Source: Effrenium voratum
Lineage: Eukaryota; Sar; Dinophyceae; Suessiales; Symbiodiniaceae
Direction of reading: 5' to 3'
DNA: 64,000 nucleotides
Assembly (NCBI GenBank): GCA_963377175.1
Contig: CAUJNA010003001.1
Location: 437,501-501,500, forward strand
Shown: piece after piece, positions 52,960-61,800 of the stretch
Position numbering within the stretch: the first letter of the stretch is position 1
Layout of the letters: each line of letters begins with the position of its first letter
Program-made: the position numbers and the translations under genes
The notes under the pieces: generated by a model
What the model was told of the DNA's origin: nothing
Database searches by the model: none
What the model saw: the letters and a program-made list of their open reading frames with translations, nothing else

Positions 52960-55900
52960 AACATTTCAGGGGTCCGAGTGCCCGCCGCCCCTACTTCGGG
53001 ACGGGCAGGATCCGAAGCCTGGCTCAAAAGGCGCTGGTTGCTGGGCAGGCCTTGCACGGTGTGCCGCAGCAGCAGGCGCACGTGGCTCGCTTGCTCGCAA
53101 ATTAAACTGTGCGCAGATCTGGGATGCCTTGCTCTGACAGGCGCAGATTTGCTTGCTGGAGGAGTGGAACGTTTGGCTCAAAGAAGAAGCAGACAAGCCC
53201 GGGCCCTTGCGGTCGACCTCTTGCGCCGACTGCGCGCCGCCTTGGCCAGCAGGCTGGAAAGCATGCAGTTCAAAGGCGCGTCAAGTTGGCACGTGGAAGA
53301 AGCCTTCGAAGGCAAAAAAAAAGACTTGGAGGCGCGTTTCCTACAGCTCGCTGCGCTTGTCGGCCTTGCTTTAAATTCTGAGGAAGCGGAGGACTTTGTG
53401 GAGAGCTGCGCTGCTGCGGCCAGGAGCCACGAAGGGCGCGCCGACCTCAGCTTTGTTTTGGGCGCGCGCCCGCCCTCTGTCAGTGCGCATGCTGCAGGCA
53501 TGAAGAAAAAGCAGAAAGCCGAGGCCAAACAGGCGGTGATGCGTAGTTTGCGTTTCGACGCGTGCGTTGAAATATACCCCTTCAGGTGGCGAAGCCGGCC
53601 GCCAAAAAAAAGGCGAAGTCCAAGGCTGCTGCTCACAGCGTGTGGGCAGAGGCCTTGCTTTGCTTTCTCTTCTCAGTTCTTTTGAGATCAGCCTTGCAGG
53701 CCGAGGATATCGAGTGATCTGGGATGGATTGCATCTTTGGAACACGGCAGCGCGCGCGGTGCGGATCACGGAAAAAAAACATCGATCGTTGCGCGCGAGC
53801 TAGCGCCAGCTACGTAGTTCGATCGAGCTAGCAAATAAAAATGCCTCCCCTGCGCAGGGCCATGCCCAGAACTGGCGCCGCGGAGAACGTCCGGGAAATC
53901 TTCGATATGCTTTGCAACGGGGAGGCCAGGCGCATGCTCGCAGACACTCGCGTGGACACAAACAAAAACGGACACGCGCGCGCATGGCACACACACACAG
54001 ACACACGCACACGTGCGCACACACACAGACACACATGCACACACAAGCACCCACCCACCCATCCACGCACACACAAACACACACGCACGCACACGCACAC
54101 GCGCACGCACACGCACATGCACACGCCCACGCCCACGCCCACGCGCGCACACGCACACGCACGCACACGCACACACGCACGCACACGCCCACGCCCACGC
54201 CCACGCAAGCGCACACACGCACACGCGCACGCACACGCACACACATGCGCACGTTCTGGGGTGGAGGGAGGCCTTCGGGCCGTACCTCCCTTTCATGCCC
54301 CAGGGGCCGGGGTGGAGGGAGGCCTTCGGGCCGTACCTCCCTGCTGGCCCCGGTCTGCAGTGCGCCCGCCCCCCCACACACCCACACCCGCAACCACACC
54401 ACACACACACACAGACACACGCACACACACACACACACACACGCACACATTCTGGGGTGGAGGGAGGCCTTCGGGCCGTACCTCCCTTACCATACCCCAG
54501 GAGTCGGGGTGGAGGGAGGCCTTCGGGCCGTACCTCCCTGCTGGCCCCGGCTGAAGCGCGCACACACACAACACCACACACACACACCCACACCCGCACC
54601 CACGCGCGCGTTCTGGGGTGGAGGGAGGCCTTCGGGCCGTACCTCCCTTTCCATGCCCCAGAGGCCGGGGTGGAGGGAGGCCTTTGGGCCGTACCTCCCT
54701 GCTGGCCCCGGTCTGAAGTGCACAGGCGCGCCCGCGCACACCCACACCCACACACACACACACCCGCACCCGCACCCGCACCGCACCCGAACCCACCCAC
54801 TCACGTGGCCAGGCTTCGATGAAGCGAATGGCTTCCGTGACCAAGAACCTGCTCAATATGCCACACTATCTTACGCCGCCCCTCTGGCTGCGCCCGTATT
54901 TTTTGCTACCATGTGCCTGTCAAGTCTACGCGAATTAAGGACTCCTCTTCTTGAGCTCGCAGACACTATGAAAGCCTCCGGCGGCTGGAATCTAGAGCTG
55001 CGCTTTGAGAAGTGGCTGCACAAACAGGCTTGGAGGCAAATCCTGCCGTCGCACGGCTTTGAGTTTCTTGGCACTCGCGTCTTGTCATTTCGTTGGCTCT
55101 GAAAGGGCCCGTGTAAGACTCGAGGTTCCTGGTGACACGACACAATGCACCGCTTGGCCTGAAAGAGCAGAAGCTGACGGCCAGCATCATGCTCCCGCAC
55201 GAGATATTGCACACCCTGTACAAGTCCGACAAGTTCCATCTCCTGACAGGCACGCCAGCCGCCGCTCGTTGCAAGCCGCCAGCTTGATCACGCAAGCGAA
55301 ACTTTGTGCCCGCGCTCGCGCTTGCTCAGGACCTGGAAGAGTTTTGGAGCTTCAACGCAGACCTTGCAGAAGAGCTGCGAATGTCTTGGCAGGATGATGC
55401 TCCATAGACGCGCTATACACATCGTCAGTTGAGCTAGCTTTGCAACTATGACATTTATTCATCTAAGTTTCCAAGCACCGCGCTGGGCATCGTCCCCTTC
55501 AAGCTTTACGGCGATGGAGCCGAGACAAAAGGCGCCTGCAGGACGCGTTTGCGAAACAAAGACAATATATTGAAACTGAACCAGCTGTCCAGGCGGGAGC
55601 ACCTTCGAGCTGACGTGCCTCATTCCTGCCGCGCCAGTGCGAAGCGCGACCTTGGACAGTCGGATCGTGCCCCTAGCTGTGCAGCGACTGGCGCTACAGT
55701 GCTACAGTGTAGCGAACCAACTTGCGCGCCCAAGGCTAAGCATCTGGTCCCCTTGGTGCATGCCTGAGGAGGCGGGCCTGCTGAGGTTTTAAAAAAAAGT
55801 CTCAACCCTTGCGTTTGCTAGGAAACCCGCGACACCATGATGGAGATTGTCGCGTGGTCCTTCGCAGCCATGCGTGCGCGTCTTAGATCGCAAGCTTGGC

Positions 55901-58016
55901 CACGCGCCCTGCGGGGGGTGCCTGCGATGGTCTTGTGAGGCACTGGGCGCTTTCCCTCAAAGGACCCGTGGGGCACTTCCTTCAGCCCGGATTACATGCC
56001 TTGGCGCGCAGCGCAAGCGGGCGCGTGGCTTGCCAATGGCTGGCGGGGGTGCTTCAGCGGACTGCAGGGGGACCAGGACGCGATTCGGAAGGTGCTCCAC
56101 CTGAAGCGCCTGTTGGCGGCCATTGATACACATTTTCGTTCTTGCCTTAAGCCACTTATAGTACACTAAAGGAAATAGTATACTAAAGGAAAACCTGCCG
56201 ACCAAAAAAGCGCGCAACCCATAAAACAATTGTTAGATTGATCACATATTACCTTTAGAATTACACATGTCAACCAAATAACAGGGCGCTGGAAAGAAAA
56301 GGGCTGGCGAAATTAACCATGCGGGTCATTGCATTTGTTTTTGGGATCCCTTGGTTAACAAGTAGGGAAACGTGAAGACCACAGGTGCGGGCGCAAGTCG
56401 TTGCCCGCAACACACACGTGCTCAAAAAGGGCAGGAAATAGCCTGTCGCTTCTACACACAAAAAAAAGGCCCACTGTAAGGGTACTTGTTTTGGAAGCTA
56501 TAAGACGCTGCTTAGCGAGACCTATACTTAACAGGAAACAAAAGTAAGGCCACAATTTTAGGAGCCCTCTTTTAAGATGTGAGCCTTTTGGTCTCCAAGG
56601 GTCTCGATCCCAGGCTTTTATAGCGCTGTGGAGTGCTGCGCCTACTGCGAGGCAAAGCTCCGGGATGTTTCGGATGGCATGCTCTACACGGCTTTTGGGC
56701 ATTCAGCTGCTCACCGCTCCACGCAGCTCCCCTAGAGCTTTGTGCGTTTATCACGCGCGCAAGTTAACACCAACCTGCAGGATCACCACCAATGAAGAGT
56801 TCCTGCGGATCAATGGGCCTAGCCCTCTGACCGCGATAGATGGCTTTAGCATTGCCCGTCTCAGCCCCAGTTACTCGCACAGCTTTGCACGCTGCGTTTT
56901 TTGTCTGACCTGTTAACCAGGTGTGTTCCCGGACGCGCTGCACATCCTGGACTTAGCCTGCACAGTTGACGCCATCTGCTCAGCTCTCATGACCTGGTCA
57001 GATGGTCGCCGCCCGCCGCGCGACGAACGACTTGAGCAGCTTCACAAAGAATATATGCAATGGTGTCGGGAGTGCCGCCAGGACCCCACGCAGCCTCTCA
57101 AGTTGGTTCTCGCTTATATACGCTGTGTGCTGAGGTGTGCCCCACAGCTGCCGAGCGTCCTCCCGCCTGTTCACCTCCAAAACGCTCGTTCCTTCCACGG
57201 GAAAGTATCCAGCTGTGTCCCAAAAGGTGCTCAAAGGCGCTGCTGCCAAGTCCATGTCGTACTTCATGGCGGAAAAGGCGCAGGCCTTGGCGGAGCAGCA
57301 TGGCACCGAGGAAGCGTGGCCGCTTCACTGAACTGGCTCGTGCGTGCGCCTTGTTTTTTTTTGCAACACTTACTTCAGCAGAGTTGAAGGTGGACTGCGG
57401 CAGTCTTCCTGGGGCTGACGCAAATGTATACCATATTTGCTTCGCGCAGGCGGGGGGGGGGGACATAGGGGCTGTTTGGAACCGGTGCCCGCGAGGAGAA
57501 GTTTGCTCTCGACAGGGCCAGATCCCTTTTTGACCCACGTGAAGCTCGAGGAGGCTTACATGATGTATCGCACGGCGTACAATTGCCGAGGACTTAGTTT
57601 CCAACCTGCGCCCAGGCGCATGCCGTTATATTTTGTATCGCCTAGGTCTAGCCAAGAAGGCATTTGACAACTCGACGCTGCGTTGGGCAATTCGCCCGAA
57701 GCAGCACCAAGCTGAACATATGTGTCGCCCTCGCCTGTTTCTAAAGCTTGTCATTTGCGCTAGATCCTAGGTTGTTTGACTTTTGCGGGCGCTTTGGCAA
57801 TGCCAAGTACTTTGGCAATTACCTCAACGAGGATCTTATGGGCCGTGGGAAGCGCCTTGGCCTATAATTATCTCTTTGTGTATGCCGCGCAACAAATCGG
57901 CCAGGAAGATTATCCGACACTGCCACATATTGACACTGAGCCAACGGGCCTTGCAGCACTACGCTGCGTCTGTATGCCTTAGGTGGGCTGGGCCCGACGC
58001 CTTTTTCAGCGGCTGA
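52960..58016 (+). CDS. Split gene, candidate transposase of the TIR element
   Basis: At least a dozen short islands of protein-like sequence follow in order on the plus strand. Their positions and key residues are: 52990-53120 ([16 protein letters not shown]); 53236-53570 ([20 protein letters not shown]; Cys-rich start plus His recalls a zinc finger); 55159-55263 ([16 protein letters not shown]); 55320-55390 ([19 protein letters not shown]); 55482-55545 ([15 protein letters not shown]); 55601-55789 ([18 protein letters not shown]); 55939-56132 ([20 protein letters not shown]); 56637-56730 ([14 protein letters not shown]); 56776-56880 ([15 protein letters not shown]); 56921-57079 ([20 protein letters not shown]); 57197-57328 ([15 protein letters not shown]); 57793-57861 ([19 protein letters not shown]). 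Such conserved-looking blocks ([27 protein letters not shown]) suggest one large RNase-H-like or similar enzyme. Acidic residues that could be catalytic are the Asp of YGDGAE, TLDSR and DALHILDLA. Exact splice sites and function are unproven. The name transposase is inference from position inside a TIR element. Confidence 0.45.
53960..54800 (+). repeat. CA-rich microsatellite
   Basis: About 800 bases of (CA)n, (CACG)n and (CCCACG)n variants, interrupted by three pairs of GC-rich hairpins. It gives long poly-His/Thr frames on one strand and poly-Val/Cys/Arg frames on the other, all artefacts. It probably lies in an intron of the split gene. Confidence 0.9.
54256..54711 (+). repeat. Three double-hairpin units with TTCG loops
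   Basis: Six hairpins of 47-49 nt in three A-B pairs: A1 54256-54303, B1 54307-54353, A2 54452-54500, B2 54503-54550, A3 54613-54661 and B3 54665-54711. The shared core is AGGGAGGCC, loop TTCG, GGCC, GTA bulge, CCTCCCT. The A type is closed by CTGGGG/CCCCAG and the B type by CCGGGG/CCCCGG (B2 has one mismatch). The TTCG loop is kept in five of six; B3 has TTTG. The outer stems differ between types but pair within each, so pairing is preserved while sequence changes. Confidence 0.85.
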
Positions 58017-58551
58017 CAAAGAGCTGCGCGCGGCATCGACACTTCGAAGGGATCCCGCCCGTCATTTTTCCAAGGTAGCTATCTTGTAGAAAGGGCGTGA
58101 CGTGTCACCCCTGCAGAAGATCATAGGATCCAACCCCCCGCCCCCTGTGTTCGCTTTTGCGTCATAAACTTGATCTTCCCAGATGGGCTCAAGAGTTTGA
58201 TTTCTCTCATATGCCTTGAACATTTTTAACATTGCGGACCGCCTGTAGGTTTTTATTTACAGGAAATTAATTTCAGGGACATCTATAGTCTCCAATTTTG
58301 GCATCCACCGACGCTCTTGAAATAGATCCAGGGACCATAGCAAGACCGTATACCGTAGTTGGCTGTGCCCGTGCTACTCTTGGCTCAAACTAGCCACGCG
58401 CCGCCACTTATTCTAGCGCGACTTCGGTCCCATTGCCACGCGGATCAAGCCGAAAGGCGGCCAGCCCTTGCGCGCGTTGGCTGGAGCATCGGGCCACGCG
58501 CGGCGTTGCAAATCACAAACCTATACTTTAGCGCGCTGTGCTCTAAAGTCC
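58017..58551. other. Right end of the insertion, no gene seen
   Basis: No coding signal beyond the last exon island of the split gene. TAAAGTATAG occurs inverted at 58521-58530, mirroring 40785-40794 at the other end. Confidence 0.5.
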
Positions 58552-58579
58552 TCCTTTAAGCTTGTTCAGCCTCTCCTGG
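58552..58579 (-). repeat. Right terminal inverted repeat
   Basis: 28 bases ending GTTCAGCCTCTCCTGG. They are the reverse complement of 40738-40765 with one mismatch. The host pol frame resumes right after the CA at 58580-58581. Confidence 0.85.
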
Positions 58580-58581
58580 CA

Positions 58582-61260
58582 TTCCTCGGGCTCCCTCCGT
58601 TCAGTGCCTGTGTCGCTCGCCCTGTGCCTCGAAAGGAGGCAAAGCTCGACCCCAAGGCCTTCGCCGCCCTAGAAAAAGAGTGGAAGAAGCTCAGGGATCT
58701 TGGCTGTTGGGACCAATCCAGGGTGCGTGAGTGGCGTGACGTCGCTGCTGAGGCAAAACGAGAAGGGACCAAAGTTCACGTCGGTCGCATTTTTGACATA
58801 TGCGTCGAAAAGAATCACGAACTTGCCGAGGATGATCCGAACAGGAAGTTCAAGGGCCGTGTTGTCTTCGAGGGATGTCACGTTAGGGATGAGTCCAATG
58901 CCTGGGCTCTGTTTTCCGAAATCACTTCGTGCCCTGCCACCATGGCGGCGGGAAAGGTTGCTGATTCGTACGGACTTTTGCCAGGAAACTCGCTTGAAGT
59001 CAGTGACGGGGAATCCGCATATACACAGGCGTTGCTCGGCGGAACCAAGACATGGATACGCCTTCCCCGTGACCAATGGCCAAAGGATTGGGAGGGCATG
59101 CAAGACCCCGTATGCCCCCTTGTTCTTGCTCTCTATGGACACCCCGACGCTGGAGGCTTTTGGGAACAGCACTGCGAGACCCAACTTAAAAAGGTTGGAT
59201 TTGTGCCCATTCCCGACTGGCCCAGTGTTTTTCGTCACCCCGCACTTGAGACCTTTCTCGTTGTCTATGTTGACGATTTCAAGCAAAGTGGCCCATCGGC
59301 TAACCTCGCCGAAGGGTGGAGACTCATAGGTTCCGTTATCAATATGGAGGAGCCTCGTCCTCTCAAGAGGTATCTCGGCTGCGAGCACGAGTTCAGATCT
59401 GCCACCGTTGATGGGCCCTTCGATCCGAGAACTGCCTGGACGGTCGGACATCCTCCCTCGAAGCCTATACCGGAGATGCGTTTCGGACCAGACCGAAGGC
59501 CTGCTGCCGACGCATGTCGCGGCAAAGCCAAGATCAACCTCATCAAGTACAACGAATCTTGCTTCATGCAAGCATGTGTTGAGCGTTACCTCGAACTGTG
59601 CCAGTCAAAATTTCCAAAGGCCCTTCAGACTGTCGAGACCCCGTTCCTCGACGAGAGCAAGCCTGAGTTTGACGAGAACCCGGTAAACCCGGAGTTTGAC
59701 AGGCTTGTTGATCAAAAAGAAGACATCGAGGTCATCTCTGCCAAGCCCGGCGTCCTAGGCGACGCAGCTGCACAAGTCCTAATGAAAATCTTATATGGTG
59801 CTCGTATGGGCCGTTATGATTTAATCCGACCAGTGCAAGCGCTTGCCAGCAGAATCACAAAGTGGAACCAATTGTGCGACAAGAAGCTTCACAGGCTCGT
59901 GTCGTACATTAACTCCACCATTGAATTGCACCTCTATGGATGGGTTGGCGATCGATCTGATATGATCGAAGTCGTCACCTACTGCGATGCTGACCTCGCC
60001 GGCGATCGCACCGACGCAAAAAGCACATCCGGGGTCCTCGTGTGCCTCGTTGGCCCCCGCACCTACATGCCCATCACCGCCGTGAGCAAGAAGCAAACTT
60101 CCGTATCGAAGTCTACTCCCGAGGCCGAAATTGTCGCCCTCGATCACGGCATTTCCAAAGAGGCCATGATGCTCGCCGCTCTCTGGCACTTTGCCATCGG
60201 TCGCGGCTCCTCGGACTCAATCGTGTGTAAGTGCAAAATCAAATATGACGCTTCGATCCCACAACCCATCAGCGTCCTTGAGGACAATGAAGCCGCGTGC
60301 AGAATTATCGTCACGGGCAATAACCCGAACATGCGATACATGTCGCGTACCCAACGGGTTGATATCGCATGGCTCAATGAGCGATACAACGACAAGATAT
60401 TCCGTTTCGTTGCATGCCCTTCGGACTATCAGGGAGCCGACATCCTCACAAAGGCGTGCGTTGACAAGATCGTATGGAGCAAAAATCTCCACACCCTTGG
60501 GATGTTCAAGCAGGGGTTTCTGCAATCATATCTCTCCCATCCCACCCAACCCGTGCATATTCCCCCTGCTGCTCCTGCTCTTCCACCAATCAGGGGGGTT
60601 CGCGTTGAATCCGATCATGACTCTAAGTTCAACTCCTTCATCAATGACGCCAACATCTCGGATTGCAGGATTTCAATCACCGAGATTAGGGCGTCTGAGA
60701 ATGACAACCTGACCGTTGTCATTGATTCATCTGTGTTACCACTCCTGCCCCCTCAGTGCGGGCACAGAGTCGTAAAAATCGATCTCGATGATGGAAGCAC
60801 CGGAGGGATCTCTACGTATCCCGGATTAAAAGGAAAAAGAGATAATTTTGCCGTATTCAATATTTTTCCTTCATGCCCGGATTCCTGCAAAAGGGATTGG
60901 TCCAAGATCAGGAGGTTTCGACAAAAGTGCGACGCACTTACTGCCTCTTCTCTTGCCTTTGCCCTGAGTGCTATACATCACGAATTTGACATTGTTATCG
61001 GATTTGGTGGCGACCTACCCGGACTCTGCGTTCAGAAAATCCGCCAATTTATTGATGACCATGACCTATACAGATCTAATCTCTGCAGTTGCCAGGTTGG
61101 AGCTTACGGTCACGCCACCGTCATTACTGTTGCCGTGAACAAACGGACTAATGATCGATTGCGCTGTGTACCCTGCTCTATATCGCTTCGAAACGGGAGG
61201 AACAACTTCTCTTTTCACGATGTTGCCTGGGAAAGAATTTTCGATGAAATTTTCGGTTGA
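58582..61260 (+). CDS. Pol part 3: copia-type reverse transcriptase and RNase H with C-terminal extension
   Basis: The open frame begins earlier, inside the insert, but host sequence starts at 58582 (FLGLPPFSACVARPVPRKEA). The RT has the copia motif-A region LEVSDGESAYTQALL, LALYGHPDAGGFWEQH and the catalytic YVDD at 59266-59277. The RNase H has TYCDADLAGDRTDAKSTSG, SKKQTSVSKSTPEAEIVALD and LEDNEAACRII, then the typical copia end DYQGADILTKACVDK (about 60430). All catalytic acids look present. After this the protein continues for about 260 residues with no counterpart in ordinary copia elements: a Pro-rich linker, then VVIDSSVLPLLP, IGFGGDLPGLCVQKIR and HATVITVAVNKRTNDR. That extension has the look of a folded alpha/beta domain, function unknown. 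The TGA is at 61258-61260. Confidence 0.92.
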   Translation, partial: FLGLPPFSACVARPVPRKEAKLDPKAFAALEKEWKKLRDLGCWDQSRVREWRDVAAEAKREGTKVHVGRIFDICVEKNHELAEDDPNRKFKGRVVFEGCHVRDESNAWALFSEITSCPATMAAGKVADSYGLLPGNSLEVSDGESAYTQALLGGTKTWIRLPRDQWPKDWEGMQDPVCPLVLALYGHPDAGGFWEQHCETQLKKVGFVPIPDWPSVFRHPALETFLVVYVDDFKQSGPSANLAEGWRLIGSVINMEEPRPLKRYLGCEHEFRSATVDGPFDPRTAWTVGHPPSKPIPEMRFGPDRRPAADACRGKAKINLIKYNESCFMQACVERYLELCQSKFPKALQTVETPFLDESKPEFDENPVNPEFDRLVDQKEDIEVISAKPGVLGDAAAQVLMKILYGARMGRYDLIRPVQALASRITKWNQLCDKKLHRLVSYINSTIELHLYGWVGDRSDMIEVVTYCDADLAGDRTDAKSTSGVLVCLVGPRTYMPITAVSKKQTSVSKSTPEAEIVALDHGISKEAMMLAALWHFAIGRGSSDSIVCKCKIKYDASIPQPISVLEDNEAACRIIVTGNNPNMRYMSRTQRVDIAWLNERYNDKIFRFVACPSDYQGADILTKACVDKIVWSKNLHTLGMFKQGFLQSYLSHPTQPVHIPPAAPALPPIRGVRVESDHDSKFNSFINDANISDCRISITEIRASENDNLTVVIDSSVLPLLPPQCGHRVVKIDLDDGSTGGISTYPGLKGKRDNFAVFNIFPSCPDSCKRDWSKIRRFRQKCDALTASSLAFALSAIHHEFDIVIGFGGDLPGLCVQKIRQFIDDHDLYRSNLCSCQVGAYGHATVITVAVNKRTNDRLRCVPCSISLRNGRNNFSFHDVAWERIFDEIFG

Positions 61261-61800
61261 ATGTGTTCGATCTCTGTAGAACCTGTGCTCTCTTGTTGCT
61301 CGCCATGCAGTGTGGGATGCTCATAAGCGTTTACATGTCGCTTTTTGGCTCTCTCAGCTGAGCACGACTTCCTCGGAAGTCTACATCGGCAAGCAATGCA
61401 CATTTCCGACCACTTCAAGACGATATGGGACTCCCCTACACACGGGGCTTTGACCTTTGTTTATTCTTGATGGTATTGTCGATCTTGAGATTGTGAACGA
61501 TTCATCTCTAAATCCAATTGAGCTCCTCTATTTTCACTATTTGCGAGAGCCTGAGTGTTGCACATAGCCGCCCCGCCTCGCGCTTTGGGCCGCTGCTGCA
61601 ACATTCCCTGGCCCGGGTGACGTGTCCTAGACGGACTTTCCACCCCGGCCTCGACAGCCGATCGGCTGCTGGTGATCTTCACCACCTTCACGCACCGCTG
61701 CTGTGCGACCACTGGCGATCTCCATCGCCCTCCTGCACCGCCGCCGGCGGCTGCCTTGGACCACTTCCCACTTCCGCTACTTCTACGCGGGTTCTGTGAT
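61261..61800. other. Gap after pol, no LTR recognised
   Basis: 540 bases without a supported gene. I compared it by eye with the 500 bases before the gag ATG and found no direct repeat, so it is not visibly an LTR copy. The frame of the following ORF is open from 61621, after a TGA at 61618-61620. Confidence 0.5.

Larger units (their letters stand above)
40738..58579. mobile_element. Large TIR-flanked insertion (putative giant DNA transposon)
   Basis: The first and last 28 bases are inverted copies of each other with one mismatch (40738-40765 and 58552-58579), with weaker inverted similarity inward that includes TAAAGTATAG at 40785 and its complement at 58521. The dinucleotide CA lies directly outside both ends (40736-40737, 58580-58581). 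Removing the segment plus one CA rejoins the pol reading frame between dUTPase and RT without a shift, which supports a simple insertion with a 2-bp duplication. The content differs from the host element: exon-split genes, a methyltransferase-like ORF, satellites and hairpins. The ends (CCAGGAGAGG) match no superfamily I can name. It is younger than the copia-order element it interrupts. Confidence 0.75.
30930..61260 (+). mobile_element. Ty1/copia-order retrotransposon, interrupted by a large TIR element
   Basis: Coding limits of one element with the copia gene order: Gag (30930-36017), protease and integrase (36005 to about 37850), methyltransferase-like and dUTPase domains (to 40737), then reverse transcriptase and RNase H (58582-61260). 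The last two parts are separated by the 17.8-kb insertion. Integrase before RT, the YVDD box and the ADIL-TKA tail place it in Ty1/copia. The element is unusually long: about 12.5 kb of coding sequence after removal of the insert. LTRs, primer-binding site and polypurine tract were not recognised, so its true ends are unknown. If the ORF at 61801 belongs to it, the 3' LTR lies beyond the window. Confidence 0.88.

Noticed and set aside
53766..55102. Long frames on both strands of the CA-rich microsatellite (344 and 396 codons)
   Set aside because: Poly-His/Thr and poly-Val/Cys/Arg are products of the CA and CACG repeats.
30430..61800. LTRs flanking the copia-order element
   Set aside because: Compared by eye, the 500 bases before gag and the 540 bases after pol share no direct repeat. 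I do not annotate LTRs.
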